Assembly: GCA_947569225.1 (NCBI GenBank) | Contig: CANORX010000013.1 | Location: 1-13,304 of the forward strand | Source of the DNA: an uncultured Clostridia bacterium | GTDB taxonomy: Bacteria > Bacillota_I > Bacilli_A > RF39 > UBA660 | Direction of reading: 5' to 3' | Length of the DNA stretch: 13,304 nucleotides | In this document: piece by piece, positions 5,863-12,699 of the stretch | Layout of the letters: each line of letters starts with the position of its first letter | Numbering within the stretch: the stretch's first letter is position 1 | Made by a program: the position numbers and the translations under genes | The notes under the pieces: model-generated | The model's database searches: none | What the model saw: only the letters and a program-made list of their open reading frames with translations | Told to the model about the DNA's origin: nothing

Positions 5863-6654
5863 TTATTCCTCCAATAATAAATAATTTAGTATGCAATTGA
5901 TACCATTCATTTTAATTTTGTCATTTGTTATTCCTATTAGTATGTCTTTTTTTATTCCTAATCCTTCTATGTATACTTTATCTACTTTTATACATTTTAG
6001 TAAGCCTGTTATGTTTACACTTTCATATGGGACGTATACTATGTTTGTGTCATTCATGTAATTATCAAATAGCCCACTGTTTACTACTATTATTTTTCTT
6101 TTTTTGTATGGGTCTAATAGTGTGTTTCCTGTATCCATGAATCCATTTAGTCTTATGATTTTATCTTTTTTTAGGTATACATCAACTTTATAGTTGTAAG
6201 TGTTATATTCTTTTAGTTTTTTCATTTGTTTTGTATAGATATATAGTATTATGGGTGAAAATAGCAATATAAATATGTAATTTATTCCTATTCCTTTGTG
6301 GTAGAATACCATCCCTATGTTTTTATAGCTAAATTCTATGTTTAGGTAATATAGGAACCCACCTAAGATTATGCTTGTTATGTAAAAATAGAATAGATTT
6401 GTGAGTATGTATTTTATGTCTTTTAGTCCAAATGTGCTTATTACTATTATTATGCTTAGTAATATTTTAGTTATAAATAGTGTTAGTGTTGTGAAGGGTA
6501 CAAATAATACTATTATTGTTAGACTTCCTATTATGCTTCCTAATGTTATTCTTTTTATTGTGGCTCTTCTTTTTAATACTAGGCTTACTGTTAGTAGTAA
6601 AATAAAGTCAAATGCAAAATTAAGGAATAATACTAGGTCCAAATATATTTTCAT
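5863..6654 (-). CDS. spoIIGA: Sporulation sigma-E factor processing peptidase SpoIIGA
   Basis: A 263-residue protein, shorter than the 309 of Bacillus subtilis. The N-terminal half is hydrophobic with about five membrane segments: MKIYLDLVLFLNFAFDFILL at the start, then roughly 40-57, 60-76, 84-102 and 124-140. The C-terminal half is a cytoplasmic aspartic-protease-like domain with the catalytic motif NGFMDTGNTLLDPY; Asp174 is the predicted nucleophile of the DTGN motif. The family dimerises in the mother-cell face of the sporulation septum and cleaves pro-sigma-E, which is encoded immediately downstream. AAGGTGAG precedes the ATG. The membrane part has the family's typical MKIYLD start. No ftsZ or sigG neighbour is present. 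Confidence 0.95.
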   Translation of the reverse strand: MKIYLDLVLFLNFAFDFILLLTVSLVLKRRATIKRITLGSIIGSLTIIVLFVPFTTLTLFITKILLSIIIVISTFGLKDIKYILTNLFYFYITSIILGGFLYYLNIEFSYKNIGMVFYHKGIGINYIFILLFSPIILYIYTKQMKKLKEYNTYNYKVDVYLKKDKIIRLNGFMDTGNTLLDPYKKRKIIVVNSGLFDNYMNDTNIVYVPYESVNITGLLKCIKVDKVYIEGLGIKKDILIGITNDKIKMNGINCILNYLLLEE

Positions 6655-6669
6655 ATTCTCACCTTTTTA

Positions 6670-6702
6670 AGTATAGAAAAAAAACGACTGTTATTTTGTC
6701 GT
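6670..6702 (-). promoter_or_regulatory. Candidate Spo0A-type promoter of spoIIGA-sigE
   Basis: A -10 TATACT (6675-6670) lies 21 bases downstream of ACGACA (6702-6697), a wide spacing reminiscent of the Spo0A-activated spoIIG promoter of Bacillus, which has an unusually long spacer of about 22 bp. TTTGTCG on the plus strand (6695-6701) matches the core of the 0A box TTTGTCGAA and overlaps the -35. The predicted leader would be only about 9 bases long and the elements overlap the preceding terminator, so this is tentative. Confidence 0.4.
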
Positions 6703-6704
6703 TT
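6677..6704 (-). terminator. Intrinsic terminator overlapping the end of the 278-aa gene
   Basis: On the minus strand AAACGAC (6704-6698) pairs with GTCGTTT (6688-6682) around a 9-base loop and is followed by a run of eight T (6684-6677). The stop codon of the upstream gene lies inside the loop. It separates that gene from spoIIGA by only a few tens of bases. Confidence 0.75.
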
Positions 6705-7527
6705 CATGTCTTTTCATTAAATTTTTTTCTAATTTTTTTGTGTAACCATTTTCTGATACTTCTATTTTTAATTCTTCATATAGTTCTCTTAATTCTTGTA
6801 ATATGTATTCTTTAATCATTGTTTGGCCTTTTATTTGTTTTTGTTCTTCTTCTGGTTCTTCTTCGAAGTCCATTAGTATTTTACTTATTATTCTAAAGTT
6901 TAGATAGTTTTCTTTATGTTTTTTGTTATCAGTTATAAATGCTTCATAAAAGTTAATTAATGGTGTTATGTCTATGTCTACTGGATTATTCTGTTTTATG
7001 CTTTCAATTAGTTCGTTTAGTTGTTCTAAGTTACTCAAAGATAGTCGTGCATGTGATTTTATTAGCTGATTAGTTAATATTATGTTTATTAGGCTAGTAT
7101 ATCTTCCATATTTTTTTAGTCTTGATTTTATGTAGTCTGTCTCTAAGTATTGTTTTTGTTTTTTGTATATTATTTTTAGTGTTTTTATTTCTTTATTAGA
7201 TCTATAGGCAATTACTAGTGGAAGATCGTCATGTAGTCTTAAGTTATATAGTAGTTTTAATTCAAATTCACTTTCTACACTTGAAGTGAATTGGTCTAAT
7301 TCTTCTAATCTGTTTGGCACGGTTATTTTTTTGTATTTTGTAAATGTTATTGTTTCTTTTTCTCTATCAATTTTTATGTTTCCTAGTAAGTAAGGTTTTG
7401 TAGAGTCATCATTATTTTTTTGGATTTTTGTTAGTATTTCTTCTAATTGTTTTTTATTTTTTATTTTTCTTTTTTCTACTCCATTTATTCTTACTATTCT
7501 GTATCTTTTTGTTTTTTTATCATTCAT
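6691..7527 (-). CDS. Conserved-looking cytoplasmic protein of unknown function (278 aa)
   Basis: I do not recognise the family. The ATG at 7527 (MNDKKTKRYR) is preferred over a GTG nine bases upstream, because the latter lies inside the Shine-Dalgarno AGGGTGG. The protein is highly charged, rich in Lys and Glu, with no signal peptide or membrane segment. The first ~120 residues look beta-rich (KPYLLGNIKIDREKETITFTKY). Residues about 120-200 are helical with RLSLSNLEQLNELIESI, and the end has an acidic patch (DFEEEPEEEQKQ) followed by helices. A terminator closes the gene immediately before spoIIGA. Whether it belongs to sporulation cannot be judged. Confidence 0.75.
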   Translation of the reverse strand: MNDKKTKRYRIVRINGVEKRKIKNKKQLEEILTKIQKNNDDSTKPYLLGNIKIDREKETITFTKYKKITVPNRLEELDQFTSSVESEFELKLLYNLRLHDDLPLVIAYRSNKEIKTLKIIYKKQKQYLETDYIKSRLKKYGRYTSLINIILTNQLIKSHARLSLSNLEQLNELIESIKQNNPVDIDITPLINFYEAFITDNKKHKENYLNFRIISKILMDFEEEPEEEQKQIKGQTMIKEYILQELRELYEELKIEVSENGYTKKLEKNLMKRHETTK

Positions 7528-7545
7528 TTTTACCACCCTAAATTT

Positions 7546-7574
7546 ATATTATCATATTTGTTTTTTTATTGCAA
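7546..7574 (-). promoter_or_regulatory. Possible promoter of the 278-aa gene
   Basis: Minus strand TTGCAA (7574-7569), 17-base spacer, TAATAT (7551-7546), located partly inside the end of the preceding small gene. The -35 matches consensus at four of six positions. Readthrough from the upstream gene is an alternative. Confidence 0.35.
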
Positions 7575-7868
7575 TTTTTTTGTATAATCTTTGGTTTTGT
7601 TTAGTTCTATTATTTCTATTAAAGTTTCTATTTTTGTTTTGGTATGTAGGTTTTCTATTAGATGTCTCAGGTTATATACAATTATGTATGAACCTATTAT
7701 AGTTAATATTATTTTTTGTGTTTGGTTTTCAAGTTCCTCTGTTTTGGATTTAAGTTTGTATGCTATTATTATTACTCCTATTAGTAATGTGTATGTGTTT
7801 TTGTTAATTTTAGTTTGTAGGTTATTTAATTCTTTTTTATATTCTTTTAGTTTTTCTATTTCTTCCAT
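7566..7868 (-). CDS. Small two-pass membrane protein of unknown function (100 aa)
   Basis: No family is recognised. I place the start at the ATG at 7868 (MEEIEKLKEYKKEL), which has GGTGA 8 bases upstream. The GTG four codons earlier is itself part of that Shine-Dalgarno. The layout is an N-terminal amphipathic, coiled-coil-like helix (about 1-25), a hydrophobic segment TYTLLIGVIIIAYKL, a short polar loop, a second hydrophobic segment IILTIIGSYIIVYNL, and a charged C-terminal helix. It is followed 38 bases later by the 278-aa gene on the same strand. Confidence 0.7.
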   Translation of the reverse strand: MEEIEKLKEYKKELNNLQTKINKNTYTLLIGVIIIAYKLKSKTEELENQTQKIILTIIGSYIIVYNLRHLIENLHTKTKIETLIEIIELNKTKDYTKKLQ

Positions 7869-7887
7869 AGTTATTTTCACCTTTTCT

Positions 7888-7896
7888 ATTATAACA
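7888..7896 (-). promoter_or_regulatory. Extended -10 promoter of the 100-aa membrane protein gene
   Basis: Minus strand TGTTATAAT is a perfect extended -10 (TG-n-TATAAT) with no recognisable -35 (ATTTTT at the expected place). It follows immediately after the terminator of the 608-aa gene. The start point would be near 7882, so the leader is very short and begins at the Shine-Dalgarno. Confidence 0.55.
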
Positions 7897-7908
7897 TTTT
7901 TTGAGATA

Positions 7909-7942
7909 GAAAAAATGACTAGTTTTTATTTCTAGCCATTTT
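7909..7942 (-). terminator. Intrinsic terminator of the 532/608-aa operon
   Basis: Minus strand AAAATGGCTAG (7942-7932) pairs with CTAGTCATTTT (7922-7912) through 11 pairs including one G-T wobble, around a 9-base loop, and is followed by T residues. It lies 12 bases after the stop of the 608-aa gene. Confidence 0.8.
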
Positions 7943-7954
7943 GTTTTTATTTAT

Positions 7955-9781
7955 TTAGCTTCTTGCTCCTAGAGAAGAGGCCGCTATTCTTGTTTCTCCT
8001 GTTTTTGTCCATCCTTCAAGTTTTTCTTCTTTACTCCATTTATAGCTTACTGAGCTTACTTTTTTAGTAGTTGCTGTAGCTTTATATGAGTTAGATAGTT
8101 TTGTTATGTAACAAGTTTTATCTTTTAATTCTCCACCATTAGGACAAGTGTAAATTGTTTCTCCTTTTGATAGTGATGCTTGATAGTTTGAAGATTTGTC
8201 AACTATACATTTATTTCCTGATAGTGTTCCACCGTTTGGACAATATTTTTGGTCAGCATTTTTAGAAGCATTGTATGTGTATGATGTGTCTATTATACAT
8301 CTTCCTACTTCTAGTCTTCCTCCATTTGGACAAGTTCTTTCTTGTGTTGCTGCATAGTTTTGATTGATTGTTGAACCTGTTACATAACATCTTCCGTTAC
8401 TTAGTGTGCCTGTTGGACAGTAGTAACGTGGTACTCCCATAGATTCAGTTATTGATGAAGATCCTGCTTTTACACATTTTGTTCCTTGTAGTGTTCCACC
8501 ACTTGGACAATAATAATTTGCTTTTCCTGTTACATTTGAAGTTGATGTTGTTCCAGGTTTTGTACATTTTGTTCCGTTTTGTTTATATCCTGTTGGACAT
8601 GTGTATGTTGTAGTCTTATATGAATAAGTATAATAATATACTCTTTTTGGACATAACGCATGATTACTACAAGTATATTCATATCCTGCACTTATTAAAG
8701 TATATCCACTACCTTTAGTCGTTGTTGTTTTTATAGTTTTAGTTGTTGTTTTAGGTGTTGCGTTTATTACAGTATCTGCAGTCGATGATATAACTTTACA
8801 AATCGAAGAATTTTGTACTGTTCCATTTGGACAAGTATAGTTTCTTATTGATGCGTTATATGTGCTTCCATTTGTTGTTGATGTTGTCCTACATGTTGGT
8901 GTGTTAGATGTTGAACCATCTGGACATACATAGTACATTACTTCTGCTACGTAAGAGTTTCCACTAGTTGTTGTAGAGTAGTAACATAATGTTCCTGATA
9001 GTGTTCCTCCGTTTGGACAGTAATAACTTGTTGAAGCTTGATAGCTAGATGATTCTTTTACATAACATTGAGAACCATTTAATGTACCACCATATGGACA
9101 ATAGTAATTACCAGAAGAAATAGATGCATTATATGAGCTTTGCGCTGATATGTGACATGTTGTTCCTGATAGTGTTCCTCCATTTGGACAGTAGTATTCA
9201 CCTTTAGCTGTTGTTGATGAAGCTTTATAGCTATCAGTTTTATATACGTTACACATTCCGTTACTTAGTGTTCCTCCGTTTGGACAACTATATAATGTTT
9301 TATCTGTTGTTGTTTCTTTTTTAAATTGATATTCTAATTCTTGTTTACATGAATCATCTTCACAGTATGTGTAACATCCTAATGTTTTTTCTACATAGTT
9401 CTTTTCTTTTGGACATACTAGATTTACTTTTAGAGTGTAATCTTTTTCGTTTTTCTTAACTTGTACATAAGATGAATATGTATCACATTCGTTTCCGTCT
9501 TCGTCTACGAATGGTATTATTAGATTTTTATTAATCATTTCTTGTAAAGTCATTTCAGCTGTGTCACCTATATTTTTAGGCAATCTTTCATCTGTGTAAT
9601 AACTTTCTCCTGCTTCTTGCATGTACTTGATATTTTCTCTAAATACATTACTGTAAAAAGGTTTCATATTAGGTACACTTGGAAATAACCATACTAGTAG
9701 TAATAAGAATATTACTAAGAATATAGCTTTAATTATTAAGTCTTTCCAGTTTATTCCTGGATTTTTTTCACTACTATACAT
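7955..9781 (-). CDS. Membrane-anchored Cys-rich repeat surface protein (608 aa, about 12 CPNGG repeats)
   Basis: AGGGGGA lies 8 bases before the ATG. A cytoplasmic stretch (1-14) precedes one strong membrane segment (15-33). Residues 36-130 form an extracellular domain with a pilin-like layout: a helix (NVFRENIKYMQEAGESYYT) followed by strands and Cys99, Cys123. A GCYTYC cluster follows at 135-140. From about 162 to 575 run about twelve units of 27-33 residues (one longer) of the pattern YYCPNGGTLSGTxC, then 12-18 Ser/Thr-rich residues with a Y-x-A-S element. Each unit has two Cys spaced to pair locally. Unit 6 is expanded by a TTTKTIKTTTTKGS stretch and an extra Cys pair. A tail with KWSKEEKLEGWTKTGETRIA ends the protein. 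I infer a long, disulfide-stapled stalk on the cell surface. Family and partner are unknown. Confidence 0.85.
   Translation of the reverse strand: MYSSEKNPGINWKDLIIKAIFLVIFLLLLVWLFPSVPNMKPFYSNVFRENIKYMQEAGESYYTDERLPKNIGDTAEMTLQEMINKNLIIPFVDEDGNECDTYSSYVQVKKNEKDYTLKVNLVCPKEKNYVEKTLGCYTYCEDDSCKQELEYQFKKETTTDKTLYSCPNGGTLSNGMCNVYKTDSYKASSTTAKGEYYCPNGGTLSGTTCHISAQSSYNASISSGNYYCPYGGTLNGSQCYVKESSSYQASTSYYCPNGGTLSGTLCYYSTTTSGNSYVAEVMYYVCPDGSTSNTPTCRTTSTTNGSTYNASIRNYTCPNGTVQNSSICKVISSTADTVINATPKTTTKTIKTTTTKGSGYTLISAGYEYTCSNHALCPKRVYYYTYSYKTTTYTCPTGYKQNGTKCTKPGTTSTSNVTGKANYYCPSGGTLQGTKCVKAGSSSITESMGVPRYYCPTGTLSNGRCYVTGSTINQNYAATQERTCPNGGRLEVGRCIIDTSYTYNASKNADQKYCPNGGTLSGNKCIVDKSSNYQASLSKGETIYTCPNGGELKDKTCYITKLSNSYKATATTKKVSSVSYKWSKEEKLEGWTKTGETRIAASSLGARS
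8990..9193. repeat. Near-identical DNA repeats inside the CPNGG array
   Basis: A 33-base stretch at 8990-9022 recurs at 9161-9193 with only single-base differences (TGTTCCTGATAGTGTTCCTC core). Weaker copies of the same unit occur at the other repeats, for example around 8220-8250 and 8485-8510. Such near-identity inside a coding array could support repeat gain or loss by recombination. Confidence 0.65.
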
Positions 9782-9799
9782 TTTTCATTCCCCCTAACT

Positions 9800-11398
9800 T
9801 TAACTATTTAATGTTCTTCTATTAATTTCTTCATTATTTATTTTATTCATCATAGCTTTTGTATACATAGCATATAAATCACTACTAGATTTATCCAAAG
9901 TTATTTTTTCATCTAACACAATTCCATTTTCATCCATTAATTGTGTTGGGCAATCTTCGTAGTTTGCAATTTCATGAATTTCTTTCAAAGAAACTTCTTC
10001 TAATGTTAATGGATTAGTTACTATCATGTCTTTAGATTCTCCTACTAAAATACTAGTATTTAGGAACATAACGTCAATTAACGCTTCCATACCTGGAGTT
10101 TCTAAAAGGTACGAATTTATTTCTGCGCCATTAAATCCATGCAATATCCAAGAATTTAAGAATAATTCTGTAAATTGCTTTTTATAATTAGATATATCTC
10201 CACTAGCATTTATAATCATTGATTGTCTTAAGTCATTAATTTTTTTCCCTAATCTTTGACCTTGTGATCCATCAAGGAAGAATATACTATAATCTACTAA
10301 AACTTCTTTTTTTTCTCTTCCTGTTTCTACTTCATTAATAATATCAGATGCTGCTGCTAATTCATTTACCATTAAATCATTAATTGAATCTATGACAAAC
10401 GCTGCTCCATCATATGATGGCTCGTCTACTATTCCACTATTTATATATTTTAAGAATTCTTCAACCTTTTCTACTGTCATATTTTGATTTGGTGATATTT
10501 TGTTAAAATATTCATTTATTATTATAGCTCTATTAGTTACTTGTTCTTCATCATGAATATCAGTAAATTCTAAGACCTCATTAGATGGCTCATTTCCATC
10601 TTTGTCAGGTGCACTTCCAATATTTTCGCTAGATGTGAATCCATTTTTTTCTTTTAAGTAGTCTATTACGTTTTGTTCTGTGTAATTGTTGTCAGGCGCT
10701 ACTGCATCAAGAAGTACCATTAATTCACTTGCTACCTTAGTTATATCTTCTTCATTTTCAACTTGTGTAAATGTTGAATATTGATCAAGTTCTGGTATGT
10801 TTACTCTTTCTGGTTCTTCTTCACTAGGTTTTGTAGGATTTGTTGTATCATTTTGCCATTTATTATTGTTATTATTGTTATTATTGTTGTTAATAGTACT
10901 AGAATTACCAAAAGTATTATTGTTATTGCTAAATGTTTTAGCCATTTTAGGCACAATAAGTCCCAAGGCAATCAATGCTGCTACTGCTGTAACTCCAACA
11001 ACTTTTTTATTTATTTTACCTTCTTTTATTTCTTCTCCTCCATAAATAATTTTATCAATATAACTTTGATATTTGTTTTGTATTTTTTCTACTTTTTCAG
11101 ATATTTCTCCCATTTTTTCAGCAAGTATAGTAGCATCCGCAGGACTACTAACTAACGTGTTATATTCATTCACTTTGTTGATGAATGAATTAAAATCTGG
11201 TTCAAATGATAGATTAACAGATTGTAATTCATCTAATTCTTTTTTTATTTTTCTTGCTCTTCTATTTTCTTTAAAAGAATGGGCTAGTGTAACATCAGTT
11301 AATTCATCATATTCATCTTTTAATTCAGTTATTTTGCCTTTTAATTTACACTCAAAGTCTATTATTTCGTTAATATTTGCTCTTAATTCACTTGTCAT
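9800..11398 (-). CDS. Single-pass membrane protein with coiled-coil cytoplasmic part and Asn-rich linker (532 aa)
   Basis: AGGGGGT lies 8 bases before the ATG. Residues 1-118 are highly charged and predicted coiled coil (INEIIDFECKLKGKITELKD; EKMGEISEKVEKIQNKY). A membrane segment lies at about 132-150 (VVGVTAVAALIALGLIVP). Residues 156-195 form a low-complexity linker with ten consecutive Asn (170-179) and a Pro/Glu-rich end. The remaining ~330 residues are acidic, helical and lack Cys, with two similar segments (NYTEQNVIDYLKEKNGF and NMTVEKVEEFLKYINSG) suggesting an internal duplication. No family is recognised. There is no cleavable signal peptide, so orientation is uncertain; the C-terminal part is probably outside. 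It is the first gene of an operon with the 608-aa repeat protein 18 bases downstream, suggesting a shared envelope structure. Confidence 0.82.
   Translation of the reverse strand: MTSELRANINEIIDFECKLKGKITELKDEYDELTDVTLAHSFKENRRARKIKKELDELQSVNLSFEPDFNSFINKVNEYNTLVSSPADATILAEKMGEISEKVEKIQNKYQSYIDKIIYGGEEIKEGKINKKVVGVTAVAALIALGLIVPKMAKTFSNNNNTFGNSSTINNNNNNNNNNKWQNDTTNPTKPSEEEPERVNIPELDQYSTFTQVENEEDITKVASELMVLLDAVAPDNNYTEQNVIDYLKEKNGFTSSENIGSAPDKDGNEPSNEVLEFTDIHDEEQVTNRAIIINEYFNKISPNQNMTVEKVEEFLKYINSGIVDEPSYDGAAFVIDSINDLMVNELAAASDIINEVETGREKKEVLVDYSIFFLDGSQGQRLGKKINDLRQSMIINASGDISNYKKQFTELFLNSWILHGFNGAEINSYLLETPGMEALIDVMFLNTSILVGESKDMIVTNPLTLEEVSLKEIHEIANYEDCPTQLMDENGIVLDEKITLDKSSSDLYAMYTKAMMNKINNEEINRRTLNS
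10860..10893. repeat. Trinucleotide repeat encoding the poly-Asn linker
   Basis: ATT/GTT triplets run in tandem on the plus strand, read as AAT/AAC codons on the coding strand. Mixed codons reduce slippage compared with a pure repeat. Unit changes would alter linker length without shifting the frame. Confidence 0.7.
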
Positions 11399-11430
11399 AA
11401 TTTTACCCCCTTTGTGAATTTATGTATTTG

Positions 11431-11459
11431 ATTATAACTCCTTAAATTTAAAAAGTCAA
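11431..11459 (-). promoter_or_regulatory. Sigma-A promoter of the 532/608-aa operon
   Basis: Minus strand -35 TTGACT (11459-11454), exactly 17 bases, then perfect -10 TATAAT (11436-11431). The start point near 11424 gives a leader of about 25 bases carrying the AGGGGGT site. The -35 lies within the downstream arm of the terminator of the preceding gene. Confidence 0.8.
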
Positions 11460-11477
11460 TAGGATTTTATTGACTTT
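11450..11477 (-). terminator. Intrinsic terminator of the 274-aa gene
   Basis: Minus strand AAAGTCAAT (11477-11469) pairs with ATTGACTTT (11460-11452), a 9-bp stem around an 8-base loop, followed by a short T-run. It lies about 27 bases after the stop at 11505 and overlaps the -35 box of the next promoter. Confidence 0.7.
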
Positions 11478-11504
11478 GTAATTTATTTTATACATTTAAT
11501 TTTT

Positions 11505-12329
11505 TTATTTTAACATATCAGTTATACTCATAATTTTTAGTTGTTTTCCTGCTATAAAATTAATAGTAGAACTTAGTTCATTTAATGTGTTTTTGTTTTC
11601 CTTATATATATAGAAAGATCCTTTTTCTAAATTTGTTTTTGTGTTTAATAATATATCTTTAGTGTAGTTTTTATCAGTTTTTATACTATTTATTTTTGCT
11701 TTTTCACACATATTTAGAGTGTCTTTTATTCCTAGGTTAATACAATACATTCTAGGATTATTATTAAATTCTTTCATAATTTTGGTGTATTTTTTTAGGT
11801 CGTTTTCTTCTAAGCCACCATAGATTAATTCGTACCCATCATTATAAAGTTTTTTTAGGTATTCTTTGTGTGTTTCTAATACACTACCTGTTACTATTAG
11901 ATTAAGTTTAATATTTTTAGTTTTGCTTATATCTATTATTTCTTCTAAAAGTGTTCCATCGTTTATGTTTATGAACAAGCTTACAGCATTTTTTGCCTCG
12001 TTTCCTTTTATTATGTAACTATCGAGTGTTGAGTCCATATTTACGTTACAGCTAACACTTTTAAATACCATTAGCTCTTCGTTATATCCTACTCCTTGCA
12101 TTTTTGAGTATGATTCTTTTACGTCTACTTCTTTACCTGATACTCCTAATACTACTCCATCACTTGTTATGTATCCTTCTTTGCAGTCTGTATCACTTAT
12201 TTCTTTGTATTCTTCTATGTTAATCATTATTGGGTCTTTGCTATTCATTATGTTTGTTACTTTTTCTGTGTAATAAAAACTAAAGCATGTGAGTGCTAGT
12301 AAGCCTATGTATTCAAAGTATTTTTTCAT
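11505..12329 (-). CDS. Membrane-anchored NodB/polysaccharide-deacetylase-like protein, catalytic residues missing (274 aa)
   Basis: AGGTGA precedes the ATG by 8 bases. The hydrophobic N-terminus (residues 5-20) is a signal-anchor. Residues 30-112 carry Cys49 and Cys94 and no recognised domain. Residues about 114-274 follow the NodB barrel order: a strand with NINDGTLLEEIIDISKTKNI where active enzymes have T-F-D-D-G, then KLNLIVTGSVLETHKEYLKKL (the usual TFFVTGS-WVEKNPELVKK helix), then DGYELIYGGLEEND where active enzymes have GHEIGNHSxxH. The Asp pair is reduced to N-D and both metal-binding histidines of the second motif are absent. I infer a non-catalytic carbohydrate-binding or structural relative in the cell envelope. 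Assignment rests on motif order only. Confidence 0.65.
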   Translation of the reverse strand: MKKYFEYIGLLALTCFSFYYTEKVTNIMNSKDPIMINIEEYKEISDTDCKEGYITSDGVVLGVSGKEVDVKESYSKMQGVGYNEELMVFKSVSCNVNMDSTLDSYIIKGNEAKNAVSLFININDGTLLEEIIDISKTKNIKLNLIVTGSVLETHKEYLKKLYNDGYELIYGGLEENDLKKYTKIMKEFNNNPRMYCINLGIKDTLNMCEKAKINSIKTDKNYTKDILLNTKTNLEKGSFYIYKENKNTLNELSSTINFIAGKQLKIMSITDMLK

Positions 12330-12377
12330 GTTTTAATCACCTACAAGAAGTATATGTTTTGTTTTTTTGTTTTAGTA

Positions 12378-12620
12378 TTATTTTAATACACGACTTAGTA
12401 TTTTATCTTTTTTTGTGTATTCTTCTAATGGTTTGTTTTCTAGTGTTTTTTTGTATAAGTCTAAAGCTTCTGTTTGTTGATGTCTAGTCATTTGAGAGCA
12501 TCTAAAACAATATGCATATTTGAATCCACATATTTTTGTTATGTTTCTGTTATATTTTATTGGATAAATGTAACCACAGTTACTACAGATTAAGTCTGTT
12601 TCTTTTGTTTTTTTATTCAT
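12378..12620 (-). CDS. Small zinc-ribbon protein (80 aa)
   Basis: AGAGG lies 7 bases before the ATG. Cysteines occur as C12-x2-C15 and C38-x2-C41 (ICSNCGY and YCFRCSQM), a treble of two CxxC knuckles typical of zinc ribbons, with an extra Cys31. The rest is a Lys/Glu-rich helix. No enzyme motif is present. Such proteins are usually nucleic-acid or protein-binding adaptors; the specific role is unknown. The stop lies 48 bases before the 274-aa gene on the same strand, so the two may be co-transcribed. Confidence 0.7.
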   Translation of the reverse strand: MNKKTKETDLICSNCGYIYPIKYNRNITKICGFKYAYCFRCSQMTRHQQTEALDLYKKTLENKPLEEYTKKDKILSRVLK

Positions 12621-12651
12621 ATACTACCTCTTGGTTTTATTGTAAAATAAG

Positions 12652-12682
12652 TTGTACATTTTTGCTAGTATTATTGTATAAT
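12652..12682 (+). promoter_or_regulatory. Candidate promoter of the hemolysin III-like gene
   Basis: TTGTAC (12652-12657) and a perfect -10 TATAAT (12677-12682) are separated by 19 bases, longer than optimal. It lies in the 79-bp divergent gap and would start transcription about 10 bases before the ATG at 12700, overlapping the Shine-Dalgarno. Confidence 0.45.
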
Positions 12683-12699
12683 TATTATTAGGTGATGTT

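Noticed and set aside
10781..11417. Overlapping plus-strand frames opposite the 532-aa gene.
   Set aside because: They are complement-strand shadows; the minus-strand frame has a promoter, strong ribosome-binding site and operon partner.
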